A stretch of DNA of 64,000 nucleotides from Peptoniphilus obesi ph1 (lineage in GTDB: Bacteria > Bacillota > Clostridia > Tissierellales > Peptoniphilaceae): assembly GCF_000311865.1 (NCBI RefSeq), contig NZ_HE978580.1, forward strand, positions 607,980 through 671,979, read 5' to 3'. Position 1 is the stretch's first letter. Each line of letters opens with the position of its first letter. Positions 16,571 to 25,896 of the stretch are shown here, piece after piece. The notes beneath the pieces are model-generated. The model made no database searches and had not been told where the DNA came from. It was given only the letters and a program-made list of their open reading frames with translations. Made by a program: the position numbers and the translations under genes.

Positions 16571-16859
16571 AAAAAGAAAAAAGATGACTTCAATCATCTT
16601 TTCTCTCGGGGTTATTAATCAAGATACACTCGCAGTGTATAAAAATTGGGATCGTATTTTTATTTCTTGATCAATATTTTTGGTTTTTATGAGTAGTAAG
16701 AACTAATTAAATTTTTATGTAGCTAATCTCTTTTAGCTATTAATTTTATAGAGGTTTTCGGCTATACAATTATAGAATTTAGGTAATATTTATGAAAGTC
16801 ACAAAATTATAGGGTATTAATCTTATGTTTTTCTTTTTTTAATAATTAGTTTTCTTACT
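16571..16859 (-). ncRNA. Putative structured small RNA, about 290 nt
   Basis: Between the GNAT gene and the 148-residue protein gene lies a 489-base gap with no usable reading frame. On the reverse strand it has a strong promoter (16866-16894) and ends in a clear terminator: AAAAGATGA/TCATCTTTT (16579-16602) then TTTTTTCTTTTTT. Inside, 16614-16624 pairs with 16665-16675 (11 pairs, one G-U only if read on this strand) and encloses two hairpins: TACACT-GCG-AGTGTA (16625-16639) and ATAAAAAT/ATTTTTAT around ACGATCCCA (16639-16663). A further hairpin TAGCTAA/TTAGCTA is at 16720-16739. It matches no RNA family I know (not tmRNA, RNase P, SRP or 6S motifs). Confidence 0.5.
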
Positions 16860-16865
16860 GTTTTT

Positions 16866-16894
16866 ATATTAACATAATTGATATTGAATATCAA
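16866..16894 (-). promoter_or_regulatory. Promoter with Fur-like 7-1-7 box for the putative small RNA
   Basis: On the reverse strand TTGATA (16889-16894), 17 bases, TAATAT (16866-16871). TGATATTCAATATCA (16879-16893) is a perfect 7-1-7 palindrome covering the -35 and resembles the Fur/PerR consensus TGATAATnATTATCA, suggesting metal- or peroxide-dependent repression. Confidence 0.5.
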
Positions 16895-16930
16895 TAACTT
16901 TTTTTAAAATTTTTGATTTTTTTATTTTAG

Positions 16931-16966
16931 AAAAAGAAGAAAGTAGTAAGTTAACTTACTACTTTC
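16931..16966 (-). terminator. Terminator overlapping the end of the 148-residue gene
   Basis: A 28-base perfect palindrome (16939-16966, centred on GTTAAC) contains the stop codon and is followed on the reverse strand by TTCTTTTTC. Confidence 0.8.
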
Positions 16967-17397
16967 TTTATTTCTTCTGTTCTTATTTTTAGTTTTAGTT
17001 GGTTTTGAGTTCTTATTACTTTTTTTCTAAGACTTTTCATGAATTTTATGTTTTTATTAATTTCTTTTTGTACGGATATATCTATAAAAACATTGTCTAG
17101 AAAAATATCTAAGATATTATCAAACATAGTGTGTGATGGTCCATCAGGAATAAATAGGTCTGCATCTTTTAATTCCTTATTTAATTTTTTCATAGCCGCT
17201 TCTACATCTTTTATAGCTTTTCTACTCTTTTTGATGTTTCTTCTCTTGAAATAACTTACAAATTTTCCTCCGCCTATAACATCCCATCTTCCATAACCTT
17301 TAGCTTTTTTAAGTAAAGCTAGTGCCCTATCAATTTTTTTGATAACTTCTTGCGTTGAATCTTTGGCCTCTTTTAATTCATCTACATATGTTTTCAA
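16951..17397 (-). CDS. Conserved hypothetical helical protein
   Basis: 148 residues, lysine-rich and almost wholly helical, with no signal or membrane segment. A recognisable core is GYGRWDVIGGGKFVSYFK (about residues 34-51), flanked by long amphipathic helices that may form coiled coils. I do not recognise a named family. Start is TTG at 17397 with GAGGGG 7 bases upstream. It follows the aldehyde dehydrogenase gene by 13 bases and should be on the same transcript. Confidence 0.75.
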   Translation of the reverse strand: MKTYVDELKEAKDSTQEVIKKIDRALALLKKAKGYGRWDVIGGGKFVSYFKRRNIKKSRKAIKDVEAAMKKLNKELKDADLFIPDGPSHTMFDNILDIFLDNVFIDISVQKEINKNIKFMKSLRKKVIRTQNQLKLKIRTEEIKKVVS

Positions 17398-17410
17398 TTT
17401 ATTCCCCTCT

Positions 17411-18739
17411 TTATTTAAATAATCTCTTTAAAAAGTTAATGTTTGAACCAGGATACCTAATAGCTAAATCTAAAAGTAAAGATTTATTTAGTATAGACTT
17501 TTTGTGGACAAATGTAAAATATGTTTCTTTACCATGATAACTACCAAAACCAGATTCTTTAAATCCCCCAAATGGCATATTTCCACTTATATGTTCTATT
17601 GTATCATTTATTGCTCCTCCACCAAAACTTACTTTTTTAATTATTGCTTTTGCCTTTTTTATATCTCTTGTAAATATATAAAAAGCCAGTGGTGTTTTAG
17701 CAGAATTTATATAATCAAGGCTTTTTTCTAAGTCTTTGTATGGAATAACTGGAAGAACTGGTCCAAAAATTTCATCTTTCATTAGTAAACTTGCAGTATC
17801 AGTTTTTAAAATCACAGGACTTATCTTCCTATTTTCATAATCATATTCATAGTCTACATTCTCTTGATCTAGAATAGCTTTTAGCCTATCAAATTCTTTG
17901 TAATTGATTATTTTTCCAAATTTATCTGTCTTTAAAGGATTTTTATAATATTCATCCACTGTATTATACATTTTTTCTATGAATTTATCTATTAAACTTT
18001 CATGACAAAGCACATAATCTACACTGACACAAGTTTGTCCAGCATTTAAAAATTTCCCAAAAAATATTCTTTTTACGCTGAGATCTAAATCTGCATCTTC
18101 CATAACCAGGCAAGGACTTTTTCCTCCAAGTTCTAAGCTCATTGGACATAAATCTTTTGCAGCTTTTTCATATAATTTTTGTCCAGTTTCTTGACTGCCT
18201 GTAAAAAATATATAATCAAATTTTTCTCTCATTGCTATTTCATTTGCATCTGGACCATCTAGGCAAAAAACTACTTCTCTTGGAAAAGTTTCTTCTATTA
18301 TTTCCTTTAAAATTTTACTGGTCGCCTTTGATTGAGAAGATGGTTTTAAAACTACGCTATTACCAGCTGCTACAGCTCCAATCAAGGGTATCAAAGATAA
18401 ATTTATTGGATAATTCCATGGTGCAATTACTAAGACTAGACCATAGGGTTCGTTTTCTATATAGCTAGTTGATAAAAAATTTATTATTGATGTTTTTACT
18501 TTTCTTGGTCTTGCAAATTTTCTAGTATTTTTTATCATATAGCTTAATTCTTTTCTAACCATTAAATATTCAGTTAAAAAAGCTTCATTTTCATTTTTAC
18601 CTAAATCTGAATACAAGGCCTCATAGATATCTTCTTTTTTAGATTTTAAAACTTTTTCTAATTTTTTTAATAAGAAAATCCTATAATCTATATCTAAAAA
18701 TTTTTTATCTCTTTGATATTTTTTCATATCTTCAAACAT
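17411..18739 (-). CDS. Aldehyde dehydrogenase family protein (YwdH/class 3 type)
   Basis: 442 residues, NAD(P)-dependent oxidation of aldehydes. VIAPWNYPINLSLIPLIGA and LKPSSQSKATS form the cofactor site, LELGGKSPCLV supplies the glutamate, and NAGQTCVSVDYVL contains the catalytic cysteine. The C terminus ends in a short hydrophobic-basic tail, as in membrane-associated class 3 enzymes. The start is ATG 18739 with TAGGTAGTGAG upstream; the longer frame to 18793 has no ribosome site. First gene of a two-gene unit with the helical protein. Confidence 0.93.
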   Translation of the reverse strand: MFEDMKKYQRDKKFLDIDYRIFLLKKLEKVLKSKKEDIYEALYSDLGKNENEAFLTEYLMVRKELSYMIKNTRKFARPRKVKTSIINFLSTSYIENEPYGLVLVIAPWNYPINLSLIPLIGAVAAGNSVVLKPSSQSKATSKILKEIIEETFPREVVFCLDGPDANEIAMREKFDYIFFTGSQETGQKLYEKAAKDLCPMSLELGGKSPCLVMEDADLDLSVKRIFFGKFLNAGQTCVSVDYVLCHESLIDKFIEKMYNTVDEYYKNPLKTDKFGKIINYKEFDRLKAILDQENVDYEYDYENRKISPVILKTDTASLLMKDEIFGPVLPVIPYKDLEKSLDYINSAKTPLAFYIFTRDIKKAKAIIKKVSFGGGAINDTIEHISGNMPFGGFKESGFGSYHGKETYFTFVHKKSILNKSLLLDLAIRYPGSNINFLKRLFK

Positions 18740-18863
18740 AATCTCACTACCTACAAAAAAACTTATACTTATAATATAATTATAGTTAAACATATAAATA
18801 TGATTATTTAAAGCTTTAAGCTTGTATTTATATAAATTTAATTTTATAAGATTGGGTGATTTA

Positions 18864-19349
18864 ATGACTTTTGAAGCAAGAGGAATAGAAAATTTAAATA
18901 CAGACCAGAGGTTTGAATATATTTTAGATTATTGCAAGGCCCTAGTTAAAACAGAAACAGATAAGATTGCCTTGATGGCAAATATTTCTGCAATTATTAT
19001 GGCTGCTACAGAAAATATAAACTGGGCTGGTTTCTACTTATATAAAAATGATGCTTTAATTCTTGGACCTTTCCAAGGTTTGCCAGCCTGCACTCTTTTG
19101 ACTTTGGACCAAGGAGTTTGTGCCAAAGCTTTTAGGGACAAGAAAAGCTTAAGAGTTGCCGATGTGGAAAAATTTCCAGGCCACATTGCTTGCGATTCTA
19201 ATTCTAGGTCTGAACTTGTTATTCCACTTATTAAAAATGATAAAGCTTTTGGGGTTTTGGATATAGATTCTCCCAGTCTAGACCGTTTTTCAGCTAAGGA
19301 CCAAAAAGCCTTTGAGAAAATAGTAGATTTTATTAAGGATTATATATAA
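18864..19349 (+). CDS. Free methionine-(R)-sulfoxide reductase (GAF domain)
   Basis: 161-residue GAF-domain enzyme that reduces free Met-R-sulfoxide. All three family cysteines are present: GLPACT, GVCAKAF and GHIACDSNSRSE. NINWAGFYLY is the typical early motif. Start ATG 18864 has a weak GGGTGA site; no better in-frame start. Transcribed divergently from the ALDH gene. Confidence 0.93.
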   Translation: MTFEARGIENLNTDQRFEYILDYCKALVKTETDKIALMANISAIIMAATENINWAGFYLYKNDALILGPFQGLPACTLLTLDQGVCAKAFRDKKSLRVADVEKFPGHIACDSNSRSELVIPLIKNDKAFGVLDIDSPSLDRFSAKDQKAFEKIVDFIKDYI

Positions 19350-19382
19350 AAAAAGATGACACATTGATATGTCATCTTTTTT
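19350..19382. terminator. Bidirectional terminator
   Basis: AAAAAAGATGACA pairs with TGTCATCTTTTTT around a short loop, between the convergent fRMsr and SLH protein genes; A and T runs on both sides suit both strands. Confidence 0.88.
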
Positions 19383-19395
19383 CTTATTCACAAAC

Positions 19396-22300
19396 TTATT
19401 TTTCTATATATTTTTGATCATTTGCTGCTTTTTGAATTTCATAATATGCCCAATGATTTTCATCTAAGTCAGTAAAGTCCTTAATATTTATATCTGAATT
19501 TTCCTGGTCGAGAGAATAATCAAAGACTGAATTTAAAATCTTAACAGCTTCTGCTCTTGTAATTTTATTATCTGGTCTAAAAGTCCCATCTTCATAACCA
19601 TTTATTCTATTATTTGCATAAGCTTGATTAATCGCTTTTTCCGCCCAATGACCGCTGATATCTATAAACGGACTCTTTGCTTGATTTTTAATGTCTATAT
19701 TTTTTATGATTTCTGCAAACTCTGCCCTCGTTATCATTTGGTCAGGTCTGAAAGTCCCATCTTCATAGCCTTTCATAATATTTTTTTCTGCCAAACTTGC
19801 TATTATATTTTTCGCCCAAGATTTATCTATATCTTTTAAGTCTGTTTGTGAATTTCCTATATCAATTTCCATAATTTTTGCGAGCATGCTGGCAGCTTCT
19901 GCCCTTGTTAAATTTGCATCTGCTTTTATGCTCCCGTCTGCATATCCATTGATATAGGCCTTTCTAATTTTTATATTTGAATTTTCTTTTTCAACTTCTT
20001 CTTTTGTAGGACTTATTGGGTCTTTTAAAAAAGCAGGCTTAACTTTTATAGAATTATAATTTGAATTGTGATTTTCAAAATCATCTTCTTTTACTTGAAT
20101 TTCTTTTACAGTCTCCGTGCTTCCTAGATAAAATTCCTTATCCTTATAAAAAATCCTCGCCCCTGCCTTATCATCTATTCTTATCTCTAAATCTGATCCT
20201 ATTTCAGGATTGGCTAATCTTATGGCATTTTTTATTTGGTCTTTTTCTGTCTGGCTTAAATTGTTTATATCTTCAACTAAAACTACTTCTCCAGGCTTAA
20301 TTTTTATGTCAGGATCCTTTTCATCTTCTTTTTTATCTTTAACTATGATTTTAATTTCAATAATTTTCTCGCTCGTATCTGGAAAAAGTATTTTCATCTT
20401 AAGCTTGTATTCTCCAGGATTTTTACAATCTGGAATTTCTTGCCCACCTAAAATACTGATGTTTGGAGAATCTTCTAAATTATCTGGATAATCTGTTTTA
20501 ACTAAATTTATGACTTCATCTTCTTCTATCTTTTCATTTATATCTTTTGTCAAATCTTCTGCAAAGACTTGATATTTGTCCTTATCTTTCATTTCTTTTT
20601 CTTTATAAACTGCATAGACTTCTGTGTCTTTTGAAATAGGAGATTTTTCTATAAATTTATATGCCTTATCTTTATCATTTACTTGGTCTAGGCTTTCTGC
20701 TTCTGTGATTTCTTGCCAAGCTTTTAAATCTTCTTCCAAACTTAAATCAAGTTTTTTTGTGGACCAGCCTACAAATTCAAATCCATTTTTTTCAGGCTCT
20801 GTTTTTACAAATTTTCTAAGCTCTAGGGCCTGTCCTTGCAATTCATTTCCTTGGTGGTCAAGCGTGCTTGCATTTTCACCTTCAAATCCATTTGCCAGAT
20901 AATTTTCATCACCTAAAAGTCTGATATTTCTCGGTGCAATCCTTATTATCGGATCTGTATCACCTGATCTTAAAGTTTTATATGAAAAATCTTTTACAGG
21001 AGAGTCTTCATTGTAGCCTTCAAATGAAATTTCATCTGAACTTCGAATAGATCCACCGTTTAAATCAAATTTCACCCTAGCTTGGGCTATTTCTTCTACT
21101 TCTTGTGAAGCAAATGAAGCTTTATTGTCCTTATTTGAAATATAAATCGGACTGTCTTTTTCTAATTGACCTAGTTGGTGTGAAAATTTGTAGCCAGTTA
21201 TTTCTTGATTTTCTATTATAATTTTTTCTGCTTGGTTGGAAGACTTTGTTTTGATTTTTTCTCCATTTTTACTTATATAGATATTTGCATTTTCATAAGA
21301 AGAAAAGCCACTTAAATTTCCGTCTGTAAATAATTCATTTGTTTTTACAGGATTTTCTGTTTTTGCTAGGATTATTGAAGAATAAGTATCTGTCCAAGGG
21401 ATAATTCTTGGATTTTCTTCTATATAGCTAGGTTTTTTAACTCCAACACTTGAATTCCTATCATTTCCCGTTCCCTGAGTTGATTTAAAAAATGTAATTA
21501 CAATATTTTTCTTAGTATTATCTATTGATTGGCTTTTTACTGTTATTGTATCTCCACTTTTAATAATTAAATCAAAAGGCATGATAAGATCTACTTCTCT
21601 TGTTGCAAGACCCTCTTTTTTCCTAAAAAATAAGGAATCTCTTAAATTTATTTTATTTTCTCCATTGATAAATATAAATTCTTGTCCATTGATAAATTGC
21701 TCTGATCCAAAATCAATCTCAATTTTTTCCCCTTTATTAAATTTATAGTCGCTTTGTGTTGTAAGTTCAAAAACTTCAATATTATTAGGAAAATCTGTAA
21801 GAAGACTGGTATGCAGGCCTAATTCTATAAGATTTTTGTCTTTAAAAGACTTTTCCAACTTATCCTTATCTATAAAATAGCTTATTTTTATAGTAAGATC
21901 GTCTTTATTATTTAAAAATATTTTGTTAAAACTACTACTCGCTACTTGTGAAAAGTTTTCTCCCCTAAATTCTTCCTTAAAATTATCAGGTCCAATTTTT
22001 AGAAAGGCAAGCTTATCTTTTATGTAAAAATCATCCTTATTTATCTCTATTTTATTGGAAAGTTCTTTACTTGTGTCATTATTATCAACTCTTACAATTT
22101 CAGCAAAAATAGGACTATCATCCTTCCCTAGAATTTTGTAGAAATTTTCATCCATAACTTGTCTAAAGGCTTTAGGCTTTTGATTTATAGCTGGTCTATA
22201 TTTATCAGATCTTTTATAGCTACAAATTATGTCAATAGATCCTTTTTCTTTATTGTAAAATCCATATAAGGAGTTTCCATCAAATTCAATATTATTCTTG

Positions 22301-23007
22301 CCCCTCAAATCACTAGCCGTTTCAGTCTTGTAAGAACTTGAAAAGTCTATATTGCTTGCAAAAGTGTAGTCATTATATTTTTTACTAGAATTTATAGTAT
22401 AAAAATTCTTATAATTTTCATCACTTATCCTAAATTGAAGTAAAAAATTAAAAAGCTGGTCTGCTTCAACTCCTTCTTTTAAAACTAAATCAATAGGAAC
22501 TTCTATAGGACCGCTTCTGTTCTCTCCAATCTCATCTTTTAAAATTTCCATTGAATATTGACAGTCTTTTAATTTTTCGAACTTGCCAGTTTTTTCGTAG
22601 CCTGGATAGTCATGTCTGTAGCCTGGATAAGCTTCCTTGTAAAAATAAGAATTATCCCAATCTACTAACTGGTCAATTTCACTTGGAAATAAAAGTATTA
22701 GCTTTGACCACTTGCTTAAATTTTCATTTAGTCTAGCATCGAAGCTAAGTCTAAGAACATTTCTCAAAGATCCAGATATATTTTTTCTATAAATTCCTTG
22801 GTATTCAAGTCTCGTTAAAGAAAGTCCATCATTACTTCCAGAACTTTCTAAATTACTTCCTTCATCTAATTGCCAAAAATTTTCTTCGTTTTTTATTTCG
22901 ACCAAATTATTTGTCGGAATTTCTGCAAAAATATTGTAGGTGAAAATTGTAATTGTAAAAATTATAGATAGGATTAAAGCTCTTCTAAAGCTTTTATTAA
23001 ACTGCAT
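19396..23007 (-). CDS. Large S-layer-homology surface protein
   Basis: 1203 residues, secreted. A signal peptide spans about residues 1-28. A long N-terminal beta-rich region follows, then an InlB-type repeat (VKFDLNGGSI ... VGWSTKK ... YAVYKE, about 630-800), a Rib/Ig-like module (VINLVKTDYPDNLEDSP ... KIIVKD) and an acidic linker. Three SLH repeats end the protein (about 1000-1200), with INGYADGSIKADANLTRAEA, MKGYEDGTFRPDQMITRAEF and INGYEDGTFRPDNKITRAEA. SLH repeats bind pyruvylated wall polymer, so the protein sits on the cell wall, probably as an adhesin or structural protein. AAGGAAGG ribosome site. Confidence 0.92.
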   Translation of the reverse strand: MQFNKSFRRALILSIIFTITIFTYNIFAEIPTNNLVEIKNEENFWQLDEGSNLESSGSNDGLSLTRLEYQGIYRKNISGSLRNVLRLSFDARLNENLSKWSKLILLFPSEIDQLVDWDNSYFYKEAYPGYRHDYPGYEKTGKFEKLKDCQYSMEILKDEIGENRSGPIEVPIDLVLKEGVEADQLFNFLLQFRISDENYKNFYTINSSKKYNDYTFASNIDFSSSYKTETASDLRGKNNIEFDGNSLYGFYNKEKGSIDIICSYKRSDKYRPAINQKPKAFRQVMDENFYKILGKDDSPIFAEIVRVDNNDTSKELSNKIEINKDDFYIKDKLAFLKIGPDNFKEEFRGENFSQVASSSFNKIFLNNKDDLTIKISYFIDKDKLEKSFKDKNLIELGLHTSLLTDFPNNIEVFELTTQSDYKFNKGEKIEIDFGSEQFINGQEFIFINGENKINLRDSLFFRKKEGLATREVDLIMPFDLIIKSGDTITVKSQSIDNTKKNIVITFFKSTQGTGNDRNSSVGVKKPSYIEENPRIIPWTDTYSSIILAKTENPVKTNELFTDGNLSGFSSYENANIYISKNGEKIKTKSSNQAEKIIIENQEITGYKFSHQLGQLEKDSPIYISNKDNKASFASQEVEEIAQARVKFDLNGGSIRSSDEISFEGYNEDSPVKDFSYKTLRSGDTDPIIRIAPRNIRLLGDENYLANGFEGENASTLDHQGNELQGQALELRKFVKTEPEKNGFEFVGWSTKKLDLSLEEDLKAWQEITEAESLDQVNDKDKAYKFIEKSPISKDTEVYAVYKEKEMKDKDKYQVFAEDLTKDINEKIEEDEVINLVKTDYPDNLEDSPNISILGGQEIPDCKNPGEYKLKMKILFPDTSEKIIEIKIIVKDKKEDEKDPDIKIKPGEVVLVEDINNLSQTEKDQIKNAIRLANPEIGSDLEIRIDDKAGARIFYKDKEFYLGSTETVKEIQVKEDDFENHNSNYNSIKVKPAFLKDPISPTKEEVEKENSNIKIRKAYINGYADGSIKADANLTRAEAASMLAKIMEIDIGNSQTDLKDIDKSWAKNIIASLAEKNIMKGYEDGTFRPDQMITRAEFAEIIKNIDIKNQAKSPFIDISGHWAEKAINQAYANNRINGYEDGTFRPDNKITRAEAVKILNSVFDYSLDQENSDINIKDFTDLDENHWAYYEIQKAANDQKYIEK

Positions 23008-23100
23008 GTCTTCATTCCTTCCTTTTTAATATTAAAATTATAATTTCTAAAAAAGTATATCATATAAAAACTATCTTTCGCCCAAATAAAAATTTTGAAA

Positions 23101-23139
23101 ATAAAAAACTATTACCGAAAATATCAGTAATAGTTTTTG
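23101..23139 (-). terminator. Terminator of the zinc-ribbon/ATPase operon
   Basis: AAAAACTATTAC (23104-23115) pairs with GTAATAGTTTTT (23127-23138); on the reverse strand it ends the four-gene operon. Confidence 0.85.
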
Positions 23140-23141
23140 TC

Positions 23142-24596
23142 TTATTTAAATAAATCTTCTGGACTAACCTTAACTCCCCATCCAATCTGCTCTAGGCTTG
23201 CAATCTTTTCTAAGGATGTATACTCATAGCCCAAACCTTCCATCTCTTCTGAAGAATAATCATCAGTTACTGCTGCCAAAAATCCTACCTCTCCTAATAG
23301 TATTGATTGGAAATACCTTTCTCCAAGCAGGGCGTTTATTGCATAACTGTAGCTATAATCTACTTCTCCATTAATAATATTGTAAATATTTTCATTTATT
23401 ATAGTCGCCAAGTTTCCTTCTCCATTTAATGTACCATTATTAAAATCATAGAAGTTACACATTTCATATAAATAAGCACCATAATCTCCGTCTCCTTCAA
23501 TTCTTCTTTCTTCGCCCGTATCAGAAGTAATTACAACTGAATTTAAAATCAAAGGAAAGATAACAGATGTGCATAAAAAAGGAACTACATATACATCTTG
23601 TCCTTGAAGATCGTAACGAATATAGTCCAAATAAGTTTCCTCTGATGGATCTAATAAATACTGGTCTAAATCTAAACTTATTATCTCTACATCATCATCC
23701 GTATAGGTTCCATCATAAAATGCCTCTTGATTATCAATATATTCAAATGTAATCTCTTTTAAATCATTTCCTAAAATTAAAAGCCTAGACTCTTCCGTAA
23801 TTGGAATATCATTTCCATCATCAACTAGGAAAAATTCATAATTCGGTACCATACCGTAATAATCAGATATTTCTTTATCTCCTAGAGTATAAGAAACCCA
23901 TTTGAAATTTTCTTCAGTCCCTTTTAGAGTGCCCACTCCTTCGTTCACAAGAAAATCCATGTTTCTAAGTTCTTCTACTTCTTCTGAGTCCATATCTTCA
24001 TAGCTAGGTAGTCTGTATCTTTCTAAATATGTTCCACCCTTTTCCAAACTAGAAAAAGCAACATCTTGAATTTTTTTATCACTTTGTAGAGAAATACTCT
24101 TTTCCCATTTCTTTTTATTTCCAGTTTTTACTCCATCATAAAAAGCAAGAGACTCGTCTATAGTTTTATGTTCTAACTTTTCTTCTTTATCTTTTTTCTT
24201 TCTTAAATTATCTTCTGCGCTTGCTTCCCTGTATTCAATAGTATTTTTAGTATTGCTTGAATTGTAAAAATAATATCCTATTACAGAAATTGAAATGACA
24301 CAAGCTAATCCAATCATTAGATATTTTTTATTTATCCTATCAAATATGCTTTCTCTTGCATAATTTCCACTAGAAGAATTAAAGTCTTGACCGTGATTAT
24401 AGTTCTTATCGTTATAACTTGGATTATTATAATTTTGATTACTATAAGATTGATTATGGTTAGAATTATAATTAGGATTTCCAGCTTGCTTTTGCCAAGT
24501 ATTTTCTTTTAAACTCTCATCTTCAATTCTTCGTCCACACTTTTCACAAAATACTGCTCCGTCAATATTTTTATGACCACACTTACTACAAAACAT
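23142..24596 (-). CDS. Zinc-ribbon membrane-anchored protein, operon gene 4
   Basis: 484 residues. Residues 1-24 are a zinc ribbon (FCSKCGHKN ... FCEKCGRR). Residues 38-80 are a low-complexity Asn/Tyr/Ser linker (NPNYNSNHNQSYSN and similar). One membrane helix at about 92-110 (YLMIGLACVISISVIGYYFY) is followed by about 370 residues, presumably outside the membrane, rich in Asp/Glu/Tyr and of no family I recognise. Topology: zinc ribbon inside, acidic domain outside. The ribosome site AGGTGA lies within the last codons of the ATPase gene, 4 bases upstream, so the two are tightly coupled. Confidence 0.85.
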   Translation of the reverse strand: MFCSKCGHKNIDGAVFCEKCGRRIEDESLKENTWQKQAGNPNYNSNHNQSYSNQNYNNPSYNDKNYNHGQDFNSSSGNYARESIFDRINKKYLMIGLACVISISVIGYYFYNSSNTKNTIEYREASAEDNLRKKKDKEEKLEHKTIDESLAFYDGVKTGNKKKWEKSISLQSDKKIQDVAFSSLEKGGTYLERYRLPSYEDMDSEEVEELRNMDFLVNEGVGTLKGTEENFKWVSYTLGDKEISDYYGMVPNYEFFLVDDGNDIPITEESRLLILGNDLKEITFEYIDNQEAFYDGTYTDDDVEIISLDLDQYLLDPSEETYLDYIRYDLQGQDVYVVPFLCTSVIFPLILNSVVITSDTGEERRIEGDGDYGAYLYEMCNFYDFNNGTLNGEGNLATIINENIYNIINGEVDYSYSYAINALLGERYFQSILLGEVGFLAAVTDDYSSEEMEGLGYEYTSLEKIASLEQIGWGVKVSPEDLFK

Positions 24597-24600
24597 TTGA

Positions 24601-25884
24601 TCACCTCATTCTAGCAAATTTAAATTTAAAAGGTCCTGTCCCAGGCATTGAAATTATTGCTTCCCCTGTTGCAAGACTAGCTATATCCCAGTCTTCAACA
24701 ACATATGCATCTCTAATTTGTTCGCTTATTCCCCTAGAGCTGATAGAAGATTGAAAGATTTCTTTTTTCCTATTTTTACCATGCAAACCTTGAACGTATT
24801 GCTTAGATGTCGGCTCATTTAAATTAAATACAATTGATGTTAAAAATCCTGATAGTAAAGATCTGGCTCTTGATTCTCCATAGATGTCAAAAATTTGTTC
24901 AACGTTTTGTATTCCAATGACAAATTTTATTCCTAAAGACCTACCAAAGTTTACTGCATCATCAACGTGAGATAAGTTTGGCACCAAGGAAAATTCATCT
25001 GTTATAAAATATACATTTCCCGTATTTCTAGACCTAGATAAGGATTTTTTAATAGCTAGGTCAAATAAAAGAGTATAAATTGGAGAAAGAGTCCTACCTT
25101 GAGCAAGATCATATTCTATAAATATTTTTTTGCCAGCTTTTTTCATAAGCAAGTCGCACATAGCTAAGTTGCCTGACTTTTTAAAATTTCCAATAAAGAT
25201 TTGTCTAAGAGTTTGTTGTAATTCTGAAAGAACGCCTTGGGTTTGAGGAGACCTATCATCAAATATATAAGAAGCCATTCCGTAAAGATCCTGATGGCTG
25301 CTCAACAATTCTCTTAATAATTCTCCATCACAAACATCTACAAAGTCTCTTAAAATTTTATTATCAACTTGTATCTTGTCCCTAACCCTATAAAAATGAG
25401 TAAGTATTGCTGCAAATAAATCTTTTGCCGCCATAGGGAAAAATACTTGAGATGTTTTTTCAATTTTTTCTCTAAAAATAATATTAGCTATTTCATTTAT
25501 AGATTCTTCTGGAGCATTGTCATCGATTTCTTTAAATATATTCCAATAATCGCTGCCATTTTCTCCCCTAGCATTTTCATCATTTGAGATAACTATATCG
25601 CCAGCTTCATAAAAGTCTTGGAGATATTCTCCCTTGGTATCAAAAATAATAAATAGATCATCTTGCTTCTTTGCCTTATTTAGCTGACCTATAATTTGGT
25701 AAAAAGTATTTGTTTTTCCAGTTCCTATTCCTCCAAGAATCATCATGTGCCTGCTGAGTAATTCTTCATTTATAGGTATGTATTGTCCGTTGTCGCCATA
25801 AAAAGCCATTATAGGTGATGGAACTTGAAGCTGACCTGGTCCATTTTCAAGTCTAATTCCATCAAAAACTTCTACTACTTTCAA
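24601..25884 (-). CDS. HerA/VirD4-TrwB-like ATPase, operon gene 3
   Basis: 427 residues. Walker A is GGIGTGKT at 51-58; Walker B is VYFITDEF; GVLSELQQTLRQIF and FVIGIQNVEQIFDIYG match the core of FtsK-HerA superfamily ATPases that pump DNA or protein (TrwB/TraD type). An FDTKGEYLQDFY segment after Walker A is as in coupling proteins. No membrane helices, unlike conjugative VirD4. No relaxase, pilus or mating gene is nearby, so a conjugation role is unlikely. Start TTG 25884 with AAGGAGATGA upstream. Flanked by zinc-ribbon membrane proteins in a tight operon. Confidence 0.88.
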   Translation of the reverse strand: MKVVEVFDGIRLENGPGQLQVPSPIMAFYGDNGQYIPINEELLSRHMMILGGIGTGKTNTFYQIIGQLNKAKKQDDLFIIFDTKGEYLQDFYEAGDIVISNDENARGENGSDYWNIFKEIDDNAPEESINEIANIIFREKIEKTSQVFFPMAAKDLFAAILTHFYRVRDKIQVDNKILRDFVDVCDGELLRELLSSHQDLYGMASYIFDDRSPQTQGVLSELQQTLRQIFIGNFKKSGNLAMCDLLMKKAGKKIFIEYDLAQGRTLSPIYTLLFDLAIKKSLSRSRNTGNVYFITDEFSLVPNLSHVDDAVNFGRSLGIKFVIGIQNVEQIFDIYGESRARSLLSGFLTSIVFNLNEPTSKQYVQGLHGKNRKKEIFQSSISSRGISEQIRDAYVVEDWDIASLATGEAIISMPGTGPFKFKFARMR

Positions 25885-25896
25885 TTTATCATCTCC

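Noticed and set aside
19624-20902. Open frames on the plus strand opposite the SLH gene
   Set aside because: They have no ribosome sites, low-complexity Leu/Phe/Ser composition and lie opposite a clearly coding frame.
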